Made by a program: the position numbers and the translations under genes. Shown one piece after another: positions 12,112 to 22,527 of a stretch of 64,000 nt of DNA (its first letter is position 1; each line of letters starts with the position of its first letter). The notes below the pieces were generated by a model, which was not told the DNA's origin, searched no databases, and saw only the letters and a list, made by a program, of their open reading frames with translations. The DNA is taken from contig JADILM010000007.1 in the NCBI GenBank assembly GCA_016617785.1, positions 620,001 to 684,000 of the forward strand. Reading direction: 5' to 3'. Source of the stretch: Sporobolomyces roseus (taxonomy: Eukaryota; Basidiomycota; Microbotryomycetes; Sporidiobolales; Sporidiobolaceae).

Positions 12112-12767
12112 CTAGTATCCAGCAGCCTTGCGCCTTTCCTTTTCGTCCTTGTGTTGAGCTTCAGAGGCTGAGAACTTGGTAACGGCTATAGAACGACGAG
12201 TCAAGTCGACTCTCGTTCCTGATGGAAAAGAGTAGAGACTCACCCTTGGTACCTTCCGAGATTGCATGTTTCGAGAGTTCTCCGGGAAGTATGAGACGAA
12301 CTGCAGTTTGAATCTCGCGAGAAGAAATCGTTGCTTTCTTGTTGTAAGAGGCGAGTTTCCCAGCTTCGGCAGCTAGTCACCCGCTCGCAACAAGTCAGCT
12401 AAGAGTGAAGGAGGCCAGTTGAGAGAAAGAGGAGCGTACCAAGACGTTCAAAGATGTCGTTGACGAAAGAATTCATGATACTCATCGCTTTAGTCGAAAT
12501 TCCAGTATCAGGATGAACCTGTTTCAATACTTTGTAGATGTACGAGTTGCTGTCATTATGTCACTCTCACTAATCAGTAAAGAACAAGTCGAGTACTGAG
12601 GAAGAGAGAGTTGCAGCTTACTAAGTCTCGTGACGCTTTTTCTTTTTCTTCTTCTTATCTCCCTCTCCATCTTTATCCTTACCTCCAGGAGCAGTCTTGA
12701 CGGCTTTCTTAGGAGCTTTACCTCCAGTCGAGTTGGCGGCGGGAGTCTTGCCTGAAGTAGTAACCAT
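12112..12767 (-). CDS. Divergent histone H2B-like protein with extended C terminus, copy 2 of tandem pair
   Basis: The histone fold is close to canonical: [46 protein letters not shown] and [19 protein letters not shown] are all readable. The N-terminal tail ([17 protein letters not shown], then APKKAVK and a Lys run) is related to copy 1 and unlike the conventional H2B at 29326. After AVTKF, where H2B normally ends within a few residues, this protein continues with [19 protein letters not shown] before its stop. That is a charged extension of about 15-20 residues. Three GT/AG introns sit at the same positions and phases as in copy 1 (TA|C, G|CT, G|CC), so a tandem duplication is likely. It could be the main H2B of this fungus or a variant; comparison with other genomic H2B loci would decide. 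Confidence 0.85.
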
Positions 12768-13224
12768 TTCTTCTGTTCGATCGAGTGAATGAATGCGAAT
12801 TCGGAGTCAGCGTCGCACAAAGTAGAGATTCGAAGAGATTGGAGAGTGGATCAAGGAGAGAGTAAGGGGAGAGAGTGGCGAAAGAGGGAGACTCACTATG
12901 ATCGAGTAGAAGCTAAGACTGTGAAAGGAGAGAGAGATGTCCGTCAGTGCCTGAAATTTCGAAGAGAGACGACGTCCTCCCACTCTTGAGGTGGAGTAGG
13001 CGAGTGTGAGAGTGTGCTTACCTTGTGAGTTGATTGAGGTGAAGAAGAGAGGGAGAGAGAAGTGAGGGAAGTGAAGGGAAGAGAAGAGAGAGATAAAATT
13101 TAGTTTTGAGCAAGTTCCCTTCCCTTTCAACCTCAAACGGACCTGTCAACAAAGCTTTCAAATTCCTCTCAATTCTTCACATTTCGTCAAACTGTAGATA
13201 TTACTGCATCTTAGGCTTTACAAG
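12768..13224. other. Intergenic, divergent promoter region of H2B-like copy 2 and the zinc-cluster gene
   Basis: Purine-rich GAGAGA tracts and an AT-rich GATAAAATTTAG segment are present. No gene recognised. Confidence 0.5.
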
Positions 13225-14707
13225 ATGGCGGAAGGAGGAGAAAGAGACGCATGGTTTCGCGAGGGAGCTTGTTTTCTCGTTCAAGATGGACGGACTTTCA
13301 AGAGGAACAGTCCTATAGCTTGTGACTTGTAAGTCTCTCAATCTCTGTTCAAAAGGGTGGAGAAGAAGAGGGGAAACGAAGGGTTGACGGAAAATCTTGC
13401 GAAAGTCGAAACTGATTCTCGTTGATTTTGCTTTTCACTCCTCCTTTCTCTCCCTACACTCTTCACACAGGTGTCGCAAACGTAGAGTCAAGTGTACAGT
13501 GTTCGAAGAAGGTGCTCCTTGTTCAAGCTGCAAGTCTCTCTCTCTTCGCCTCACCTTTCCCTCTTTTCTCATTCAGCTGCTCCTAGTTACAGGCCGCAAT
13601 CGAGACGTATCTTGCATAGTCGGAGTAGACGAGTATCCACCTCAAACGAGTGAACAAACGATCATCTTTCAACCCATCTTGCCTCCTCCTCGAGTTCCTT
13701 GCTCTTCACCGATTCCCTTCGCTTCTTCTCCTCCCTCGCTCAACCTCGCCAGTCTCGTCAAAGCCCTCAAAGATCCCACGTACGCCTCTTCACTCTTCTC
13801 CAAGTTTATGTACTGATTCTTGCTTGAGTGATTAGTCCTCGTCCTCCTCCTCTCGCTTGGAAATCTCCGGGAGAAACTTTCACTCCCTCTCCTCGCAAGA
13901 AGCGAGCTCGTTCCACCTCGATCATGAACGCTCAATCTCCTCCTCCCGCTCCCGTCTTCTTCCCAAAGTCTCGTCCTAGTCTTGCGAAATCGCCTTCTCC
14001 CTCGAACAAGAAGAAACCTCGTCTCGAATCAAAGCGCGATCCTGAACCCATGCCTTCTCCTCCTCGACCTCCTCCTCGACCTCCTGCTCCTCCTCCTGAT
14101 CTTCGTGCACTCAATACTGCCGTCTACGATCACAAGCTTCAATCGCTTCTTCGTTGCGCAGAGTGGATGGCGAGAACTACAGTCGAATTACCTAAAGTCG
14201 AATCAGTTCAACGGTGAGCCCCTCCTGCACTCTTCGAACGATTACCACTCACTCACCTTCGACGAGTGTAGACGCAGGTTGACGTTCCCTACTAGCGATA
14301 CCCGAACTCCCTTGAACGACTCTGACTCACTTCCCTCGTTCCCTCTCCCTCTCTCCATGACTCCACCTCGAATCTCTCACTATTCCCTTCCCCTCGTCCC
14401 TCCCTCATCAAGCTCCACCGCTTTCTCCCATACTTCACCATTCCGTTTCTCACTCCCTCGAGTTCAAACCGACAATTCCCCTTCCTCTTCCTCCTCTTCC
14501 TCGATCGATCCCAAACTACGTCGTTCTTCAATCGAATCCAATTTCTCCCTCATCTCAAACACGACGACTATCGATTCTGAACCGCGAGAGACTGATGAGG
14601 GAACAGGAAACGTGGGAGTCGAATGGTGGAAAATCGAATCTGCGACTCATAACGAAGGGGAGAAGAAGGAAGTGGATCAGTCGAAATGGAAAGCCATCTC
14701 TTGGTGA
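13225..14707 (+). CDS. Zn(II)2Cys6 zinc-cluster transcription regulator
   Basis: Gal4-type zinc clusters bind two zinc ions through six cysteines and contact CGG half-sites. The first exon starts MAEGGERDAWFREGACF and ends IACDL. After an intron it continues with CRKRRVKCTVFEEGAPCSSC, and the sixth Cys is probably the one in GRNRDVSC further on. The piece between the fifth and sixth cysteines is either an unspliced in-frame segment or an intron I could not place cleanly. The rest is Ser/Pro-rich with PSPRKKRAR and NKKKPRLES nuclear-localisation-like patches. A short helical stretch (LNTAVYDHKLQSLLRCAEWM) is followed by a low-complexity tail ending KAISW. No fungal middle-homology domain is visible. 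The target is unknown. It is convergent with the thioesterase gene. Confidence 0.75.
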
Positions 14708-15151
14708 TTGTTTTGAGGAAAACATTACGCTTGATTTACTCTCTCTCTCGTTTCTTTGTTGTCGACATTGTTAACTACAATATCGTTTACTCCCTTATCC
14801 TATCATCCCCTACTTCTTCATTCTCCTCTTTACTCTCGCGCCTTTCCTCCCTTCTTTCTCTCGTTGTCGTTACATCCCTCTCATCTTGTCCCCCCCCCCT
14901 CTGTACGACTTTCACTTCTTGTCGACAATCTTGTTCTTTCTACTTTCTTCATCTTGATAGCTTTCTTGTACCAACCTCTTTCTGTCTTGTCGATAGGTCC
15001 TCGTCATGATCTCTTCCTTCTCTCTTCTTCCGACTGTTCTCAGTAAAGGGCAATGCAACAACATTCTTACACTCTCCTACGAATACACCCTATCCCCTTC
15101 TGACCGATCAGCTCATCATCTCGACTACACTCGAGAGGAGGAGAGAAATGC
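14708..15151. other. Intergenic between convergent zinc-cluster and thioesterase genes
   Basis: Pyrimidine-rich sequence including a C homopolymer near 14890. Probably 3' UTRs; no gene seen. Confidence 0.5.
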
Positions 15152-17110
15152 TCACTGCTGCAAAACCTTCTTGTCTAATAATCTATCCTCTCTCCTCTTG
15201 TCCGCACCAGCAGCGATCTCTGAGGCAGGTCCTTCGGGTATCCTGATTTGTCGTAGAGCACCTTTGAGGGGACGACCAGTGGTAGGGTCGAGAGCGACGA
15301 GAGTAAAGAGAGAATCTGAGACGGGTCGGATTGTGGGATTCGAAGAATTGCGATCCTCTATTCAGAGCGATTTTCAGTAGACCGAACTTCAGCTTGAGGT
15401 CGTGTTCGTAAGCGATAGAGAAGCAGAGAAGATGGTACTCACCACAAGTGACAGTTACTGCGACTTCAATCGAACTATCCCAAACTTTGACAACCCCCGC
15501 TCTACAATACACTGCCATTCCCGGTTCGACGGCGAACTTGAACGTCAAGCTATCGATCGCTGCGGAAGACCATGATGCTGTTGGACAAATCCGACGTGCT
15601 GCAATCGAGCTCACTTCTTCGACCCATCTCATTAGAGTTCCTCCAAAGAGTATGTTCTTCGAGTTGCAATGTTGAGGTCGAACGATCCATAGGCACTGTG
15701 TATACACCTTCTCATCAGTCATCGTTGTACTTACTGAGTCAAGAAAGAGTGCGCACCATGCATAAAGTATCTTCGAAATCGACAATCCGAGCGATATCAA
15801 CTTTCTGTTCCTCCTCTTCCTCCACGACTACTCTCTCCTCAACATCCGGCACACCAATCTCAACCCAACCAGCCTGACCTTTCCTACGGACCTTACCTTC
15901 GACGATACTTTTCCCAATCCTAACCTCGTCGAAGTACCCTTCAATACTTCCCACCACCTCGTCCCCCTCCTTCCTAAAATCCTTATCACCCCTCATCCAA
16001 CTCTCGACCAATACATCCTCCTCCAACTTCCTCACCAACTCATCTTGACCTTTCGAAGGTACTTTGAATCGTTCCTTCCTCGCCTCTTCAAGGGAATCAA
16101 TGAACGATCGATAACTATCCAACAACTTCTCATCCTTCTTAGAATTGCGTATTCTGAGTGCACGTCTCCGACCAGCTAGAAGGAACCTTTTTCGTTCTAG
16201 TAGAGTAGAGGGAGAGATTTCGGGTAGTTGGGCACGACGAGGGAGGGGAGAGGAGGTTAAACCGAGCTGATCAGTTAACGAGAGGAGGAAGTTTGGGGGA
16301 GAGGCAAGTATGGGCTTTGCGACGAATGTGAGGTACGCTAAGAGAAGAGGAGGAGGTGAAAGGTGAGTTAGTGGGAGGTGAGGAAGGAAGAGATAATCGT
16401 TTTACCATGACAACAATAAGTTTCTGCGTTCAAGGGATCGAGGCGAGATTCTCTCATGACTCGTACACCAATCTCCATTGAGCTATTCAAGTTGTAGACG
16501 ATCAACGAAACCTCAGCTGAAGAAAGTGAAGAAAAAGCGAGTAGTTCGAGATGGGTTCAAAAGTTTTGGGGCTCACCTTCCCCAAGCCCTATTCACGGCA
16601 CTTGAAATATGAATGACATCCCCAACTCTGATCTCTTGTAGGAAGACGACTCGATCTACTGAAATGGTCAAACAAGGTCGACCGGCGTGTTTCGCCGCGA
16701 CCAATCCAGCGCTCACATCGATCAATTTCAATAACTCTCCACCGAACAAACGACCATGGTGATCACACTCTGGTGGAGATAGTTTGTAGCGGTAAGAAAC
16801 TAGTGAAGAGCCAGCTTGTTTCGCCTATTCAGAGAGGAGAAGAGTGAGATTGCGAAGTGGGGTGGAGAGAGAGAGGAAAGGAGGGGAGTTTTCTCACCTG
16901 TTTCGAATGGGTTCAGCTGGGTCGAAAGCGAAGGGGCTGATAGAGACTCACCTCTTGCTTGACAAGTGGTTTCATCGACTGTTTACGTTGAGTATCGAGC
17001 GAGAAGACGAGGAAACCGAGAAGAGTCGACACTGAGACCCCGAGAACAGGACTCAAGTAGATCAAGGGGAGTAAGAGAGCGAGCAGCCCTAATATCGGTG
17101 GTGGAGCCAT
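15152..17110 (-). CDS. Acyl-CoA thioesterase with two hotdog domains and an N-terminal membrane anchor
   Basis: This enzyme family (BACH/BFIT-like) hydrolyses acyl-CoA to free fatty acid and CoA. The first hotdog domain has CDHHGRLFGGELLKLIDVSA and HAGRPCLTISVDRVVF. The second has CNSKNILFGGTLMRWVEEVS and AAIDSLTFKFAVEPGM. Each carries the Gly-Gly helix motif, and the tandem arrangement is typical of the family. The first exon (start MAPPPILGLLALLLPLIYLS) encodes two hydrophobic stretches, predicting a signal anchor or membrane attachment before a Lys-rich segment; this is unusual. A charged linker of about 120 residues, with Glu runs, separates the domains. The C terminus reads LALDPTTG-like sequence and ends KKVLQQ. 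The coding frame was chosen over an alternative that stops at 15183 because only this one keeps LVALDPTTGRPLKGALRQIR. It is divergent from the Tim44-like gene 107 bp away. Confidence 0.82.
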
Positions 17111-17216
17111 GTCGACTCTGAGTGGGAGTGATGAGTAGGAAACCAAAGAGCGACTCAAATGACAATCTCATCTCTCTCATTCACCATTCACCACCACTTC
17201 CATCTAGCGAGTCAGG

Positions 17217-18444
17217 ATGCAAGCTATGCAACCTATAGCTCTTCGATCTTTCCGACAAGCGTCACCTATAGCTCTAATCTCTCGATCCTCTACTCCATTT
17301 TTACTCCTTCAACAACAACATTTAGCTCTCCGAAACTATGCCACCACGACACAAGAAGAGAGGAATCAGGAACTACAGAAGAAACAGATTAGGATGGCAG
17401 ATAAAGCGGGGAGAATGAAACAGAATATGGGAGCTGTCAGTCTTTCCCCATTCCTCACTTTCAGAGACTTTTCTTGAATCTGACATGCATTGCGACATGA
17501 GTAGATGACTTCAATCCCTATATTCGGTACATTTAGACTTCTCACGAACCTGTACTGAACGAGAGCTGATCGGAGAAAGTGCTTGTCTACAGCGAATCAT
17601 GTTCCTCCTGCTTCAGGTCGACAACTCCCTTCCGAAGCTGGACTGAAAATGAGAGGGAAATACTGGGTATTTGACCTACAAAACACTGCTTACTCATTAT
17701 GGACGTGAGTCGCAAGATTGTTCAATCGACCTCAAACCGGCGCTGATTATAGTTTGGGTACGACTTTCAGGCGAAGACGTTGGAGAAAGTTGCTGGGAAC
17801 AGATTGGTTCAAGAAGTTCTCGGAACGTGCATTGGCTACTTACTCTGCGACGAATCAAGCACTCGCAACGTGAGTCCTCCCTCGATCCCTCATTCTGTAA
17901 TCGATTCTCACTCAAGCTCTTCGATTCGACAGTGGGAATTATGAGAAAGCTCGACCATTCGTCGCGAACGTGGTCATTGACTCGTTGAAAGCACAACGAA
18001 CGGCAAAGTTGCAGGGATTGCGGATGAACTGGAAGTTGCACAAGGTGGTTGAACAGACGGTCGTTTGTGCGAGGGAACAAGAGATTTTTAAAAAGGATGA
18101 ACAGGTCGGTCAGATGGCTGTGAGATTCGTTACTGAACAGGTACGTTTGCTTTTCCTTTCAGCCCGTATAAACTTGTGCTGAGCAAGTGAGAAGCTGTGC
18201 AGAGCTTGGAGATTCGAGATGCTAGAGGAAGAATCGTTGGATCGGGTTCTCACGAGTCTCCTGAACGAGTGACAGAGGTAAGCGCACCCACTCTTATCAC
18301 GCTTCTACCGTTCGCTAACTCGGGCGCCTCCTGCAGTACTTGATCTTTCAACGAGACATGTGGAGACCAGACGACGACTGGAAATGTGTGAAAAAGGGAG
18401 CGAAGGAAACCGATACTCTTGCGAACCCTTCTGATCAACCATAG
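17217..18444 (+). CDS. Mitochondrial Tim44-like domain protein (Mba1/mL45 type)
   Basis: The N terminus (MQAMQPIALRSFRQASPIAL) is rich in Arg, Ser and Ala without acidic residues, as in a mitochondrial presequence. It continues to ALRNYATTTQEERNQELQ. The later exons read RQLPSEAGLKMRGKYWVFD, EKVAGNRLVQEVLGTC, NYEKARPFVANVVIDSLKAQ, EQVGQMAVRFVTEQ, and after two introns VTEYLIFQRDMWRPDDDWK. The last motif is the conserved end of the Tim44-like fold. In Mba1 and mL45 this fold ties mitoribosomes to the inner membrane for membrane insertion of nascent chains. About six introns are present, and one junction (TTC G|CG) was chosen because it alone keeps the frame. Assignment to Mba1/mL45 rather than another Tim44-domain protein is an inference from size and domain. 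Confidence 0.65.
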
Positions 18445-18754
18445 ATGAAATATCTTGCATATTATACTATTAACTCCTCTCACAGTGCTCTGCATTGAGA
18501 ACGAAAGAGAGAAAGTTCATGTTTGAGAGAAAATTGCGAAACCTCTCTCTTTCCTCTTCCCTTTCCTTCGTCCGTCATCAATCTCTTCGATTTTCCGACC
18601 AAAACGAGTACACCTATCCCGTGAATCACCTCTCATCTTACTCTGTCTCTCGCTACGCTTTACGCCCACTCTCCCTCGTCCAGTCTGCGCGGTAGATTCG
18701 TCTCCAAACAATCCAACACTTCACTCCTCAACACCTCGAATAGCATCAGTTAAT
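18445..18754. other. Intergenic upstream of the KEN-box gene
   Basis: Pyrimidine-rich promoter-like sequence. No other feature seen. Confidence 0.45.
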
Positions 18755-19778
18755 ATGGCAGGAGGCTTATTCGCAGTCTATCGAGATACTACAGCTTTAC
18801 CACCCTCTCAATCGACTTCCAGGAGGAGAGGAAACTCGATCAACTCTGGTGCAAACATTAGGAATAAAGATGGAATAATAATCTTTAGAGATGCGAATGC
18901 ATTTAGTAACGGTCAGTTGGAGAAGGAGAACTTGGACCCGTCGAACAAGGGAGGCAAGAAGGCGTTGTCAAGTGGGAAAGGGAAGAAATCTGGTATGAGC
19001 GGGAAGTCGGATTGTGGGAACGCGGTCAAGTCTGTTGCGATGGGAGATAGAGCAGTCAAGCAAGTACAACAGTCGATTACGAGACCTTCGACGAACGGAG
19101 TCTGTACTGGAACTTTACGAACTCGAACTTTACCTCCTCTACCTCCCCTCGAAACCGAAGACTCTCCGATCTCCTTACCTCCCTCGACCGCTCCACTCCC
19201 TCCCTCAATCTCCGAGATCAGTCGACCAGAATCACCTACCCGACGAACCAACTCCCAACTACGATCCATCGAATCTCCCGCTTCAAACGTCGATTCAGGC
19301 TATGGTAAACTGAGTGATCTAGACCGAGGGTTCGACGACGAGAGTGATATGTCACTCGAGATAGAAGATGTCGAAGAAATCGACGAGAGAGAAGGAAACC
19401 GACGTGCGAGAGCATTGACTGAATCACCTTTAGCCGAGGTGAGCCCCTTCTCTCTCTCTTCCTACCTCTCTCACACCTCACTAACGATTCTCACTATCCC
19501 CTCAGATCACTCAAGCTTTCACCGGTCTCGGACGCTTCTCAAACACGGCCAACAATATCGACAACTTACCCGCATCCCCATCCCCCTCTCAGTTCCTCTC
19601 CCAACGTCCCAAACTCCCTTCTCGCACTCGTTCTTCCCCCTCAAAATCAGTGTCAGCTTTACCACCCCGCCTTCAACCTTACTCTTCCCTGAACGCGACA
19701 ACGAAGAAACTCAAACCTGGACAAACTACCGCCTCTGCTCCCAAACTAGCACCGACATCTCGTTCTTTACGCTTCTGA
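18755..19778 (+). CDS. Low-complexity protein with KEN box, securin candidate
   Basis: I do not recognise a folded domain. The protein (about 320 residues, one intron near 19440-19505) starts MAGGLFAVYRDTTALPPS and has the destruction-type motif EKENLDPSNKGG at residues 57-62 (KENxxP). This is followed by a Lys/Gly/Ser-rich basic region, many Ser-Pro and Thr-Pro sites (possible CDK sites), and an acidic patch SLEIEDVEEIDEREGN. The C-terminal part is basic, contains RPKL (a minimal D-box), and ends SRSLRF. A KEN box near the N terminus, a basic N half and a later acidic patch recall securins (Pds1/Cut2/PTTG), which are poorly conserved and often missed. This is only a suggestion. Any other APC/C substrate or disordered nuclear protein would fit. 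Confidence 0.5.
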
Positions 19779-20162
19779 AGTCTGCTTTACTACTACCTAT
19801 TGCTTCTTGATATACCCCCTCGGAACCGCATTGTTTTCTTCTCTCTCCTTCACTTCGATTTTCAAACTGCCGCTTTTCGTTATCCTGTTTATCTTTATCC
19901 TTCTCTTGGGCCAATCGACGCCTCTTGCTACTCTCCTCTTTTGTCTTGTACAGCTTTGCACAGTGGACATATCACGCTTTTGCAATCCCCGGATTTGTTC
20001 ATCTTTGTTTCGAGGAGACTCGTCGCTTCGAGAGTGAGGGAGAGAATCGCAACTTGTCTTCGCAAGAAATATTGATTACTGTTAATACTCCTAGAAACCT
20101 ATACTACTGCAAGAAGTTCCACCTCACACGAGCCCGCAGTTACATCCAAGTTCAGTCTAGTT
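19779..20162. other. Intergenic between convergent KEN-box and SRA genes
   Basis: Presumed 3' UTRs. I see no gene. Confidence 0.45.
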
Positions 20163-21889
20163 TCAAGCGTTGCGAGTCGAACGACGACGATTCGTTTTCG
20201 TTTCGTTCTCTCCCTTGCCCTCTTCTGCTGTTTCCGCCTTGACGCCAACTGAAGCACGAGCTCGTTTCTTGGAGATGACTGGAGGAGTTTCGATCTCCTC
20301 CGCTTCGCTGGTTAAAGGTGAATCTTCTTTCTCTGAACGATTCTCTTCCTCAACGAGGCAAGTCGCGGAGGCGGGCGAGTCTGTAGGCACCGTCACTTCA
20401 GACTGTGCGCGACATGAACCGACCCATCAGTATTTCTCGTCGGAATGGTAGCTCGCTAAAGTGAACGCACAGTTTGAGCAGCTTGTTCGATTTCTTGTAA
20501 ACCTTCGACTTCTTCCTCTCGACCTTTCTGGACTGGAATCTTCGGCTGTACAACTCCTAGTGAAGTCAGTAGACATAAAGCAGATGCAGGAAGAAAACAG
20601 AGTAGCTTACTTGACCAGGTAAACGAACGAGAGCGATGCGACAAACTTTGAATCCCGATTCACCGACATCTTTCCAAGCCTGTTCGACTGCCGATCAGTC
20701 AGGTCTTTCTATTATAGACCTGAAAGATAGATCAGCGTACCTTTGTAGCAACGTAGAGTCCATCATAACGATACCCTTCTTCCGGAGCGAACGCCGATTT
20801 TCCCTTGAATCCTCGTAACAATCGAATCGGTTTCTTTGTCTCGACAGATCGCTTCAATGCTGCGTTGTGTCCATCCCACGTCTGATCGGCGGTTTGTGGT
20901 GCAGTGCGGAGATTCTTTGGCTCCTTCGCAGTTCCTGTTCAGTCGAGAGGTCAGTAAGGGTTCGGGGATTGTAGAGAAGGCGGATGTACCTTTGAGATTA
21001 CGGCCACCAGAGCCGGAGAAAGTCAAACGATATCCAAGATCGACGTCGTCAACGTATCTGTAAGCCGACTCTTCATTTTCAGTTTCAGGTGATAGATCCT
21101 GAAAACAGACTCGACGCACCCCCCGGAGACAGCGATTGACCAGGTACCAACTTCCGGTGATCCACTGATACCAGCTACCACAGGAGCGTGAATGCAAGCC
21201 TGTAAGAAAGCAGCTCAGTCAACTTTGAGCGAATCGAAAACAATGCGAAAAGAAACGAACCTGAGATGCCTCCATTCTGAACGCGAATTTCTTTCCGACT
21301 TGAATGCCCGGAATGTGTCCGAATCTCTTTGGATTGTACAATCGCTTGCCGAGTTTCGTAGGAGCTGTCGGAGAGTTGCTCGCGAGGAAACATCAGCATT
21401 CGACGTAAACTGCGAAATCACGAAACTCTCGCTGTGTACAAGAGAGCGGATGAGCGCACCATATCCTGATTCCGTCTTGATCCTCTTCCCGTTCTCGTAG
21501 TACGAACCTTCCTCCTCCTCCTCATCCCTCAACTCGACTGACTTCTTCGCTTCCTCTTCCCTTTGTTTCGCATCTAGAGTCTGACCTCTCACCCTAGTAC
21601 TAGATCTCAATCCCGCCTTGTCTCGCTCCTCGTCCTGTTTGTTGGGAGGTAGAGATGTAGATGGTCGATTAACTTTTGTTTTTTTGGGTTGAGCAGGCTT
21701 CTTGGGAGTCGTAGAAGCAGGTGAGGGTGCAGTAGGTAGCTTTTGGATATCTGTAGCGAGTAGTAACTCCGTATTGCGTGAGACGTTCTGATCTCTGTTA
21801 TCGGGGGGGGGGATAGGTTCTCAAGATCAGCGAGAACTTGGCTAGGGACAGAAACGAGTGGCTCACCTGAATGAAGAGAAGTCAAACAT
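20163..21889 (-). CDS. SRA-YDG domain protein (UHRF1-like methylcytosine reader domain)
   Basis: SRA domains flip and bind 5-methylcytosine, as in UHRF1 and plant SUVH proteins. The start exon reads MFDFSSFR, and after a short intron DQNVSRNTELLLATDIQKL. A basic Ser/Pro/Lys region and an acidic stretch follow. The SRA domain begins near KRIKTESGYG and continues with FGHIPGIQVGKKF, ACIHAPVVAGISGS, the DDVDLGYRLTFSGSGGRNLK segment, and SAFAPEEGYRYDGLYVA. These correspond to the YDG/SRA core motifs. The C terminus is Glu/Ser-rich and ends KTNRRRSTRNA. No RING, Tudor, PHD or SET domain is visible within the gene, so it is a stand-alone SRA protein. At least six short introns interrupt it. Its presence suggests, but does not prove, cytosine methylation in this fungus. 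Confidence 0.82.
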
Positions 21890-22224
21890 GAGTTCAAGCG
21901 TCGGAGACGAGAGGAAGATGAGGTGAAGGAAAGGAACGAGGGAGCGCCAGAACTTTCGCAAGTCCAACTAAAAATTCGATGTGAGCAAATTCAGCTGATT
22001 AATGTTCCTCCGGACCGCCCTCGAAAGAGAACGCGGAACTGATGCAACGTTTCGCAAGCAAGCAAAGATGAGGGAGAAAACCGACGAGTCGTTTCGAATT
22101 GGTTTCGAGAATCTCGCAAGCTCAGCCTTGCGATGCCTTCCGTCCCATCAGCAAGATCTACTTGACTGCACGCACAGCCAGTTGAGCTTGTGGGTGTGAC
22201 CAGGGGACAAGAGTACGGAGCAGG
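21890..22224. other. Intergenic upstream of the H2B fragment
   Basis: It probably contains the SRA gene promoter. No H2B N-terminal tail is detectable here, which supports calling the following H2B sequence truncated. Confidence 0.5.
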
Positions 22225-22527
22225 TTACTCCTACATCTACAAGGTTCTCAAGCAAGTTCACCCCGACACTGGTATCTCGAACAAGGCCATGCTTATCCTC
22301 AACTCGTGAGTTTTCACTCTTTTACTCTCCTTTTGATTGGTTGCTGACGACGATTAACCTATCCACTCAGCTTTGTCAACGACATCTTCGAGAGGATTGC
22401 TGGTGAGGCTTCGAAACTCGCTTCTTACAACAAGAAGTCGACCATCTCTTCCCGAGAGATCCTAACCTCTGTCCGCCTCATCCTTCCTGGAGAGCTCTCC
22501 AAACATGCCATCTCACAGGGAACCAAG
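22225..22527 (+). pseudogene. Truncated histone H2B copy
   Basis: Nearly all of the H2B fold is present: [26 protein letters not shown], then a 65-nt GT/AG intron (22306-22370), then [20 protein letters not shown] and [15 protein letters not shown]. The nucleotide match to the conventional H2B at 29326 is very high, so duplication was recent. It lacks a start codon and the basic N-terminal tail; the upstream sequence has no tail-like coding potential. The last exon (AVTKF...) is not recognisable, with only a decayed CCAAGTTCAC trace near 22609-22620. Amino-acid changes include Q to L in REIQT and E to Q in SEGTK. The intron position differs from that in the 29326 gene. Confidence 0.82.

Noticed and set aside
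13540..13610. Intron in the zinc-cluster gene between the fifth and sixth Cys
   Set aside because: GT/AG pairs exist but every choice tried causes a frame shift or an early stop. The unspliced frame is open, so no intron is called.
15183..15200. Stop codon at 15183 for the thioesterase
   Set aside because: It lies in a frame that destroys the conserved LVALDPTTGRPLKG segment. The correct frame continues to 15152.
22225..22527. H2B copy as a functional gene
   Set aside because: No start codon, N-terminal tail or last exon can be found upstream or downstream, although the internal exons look intact.
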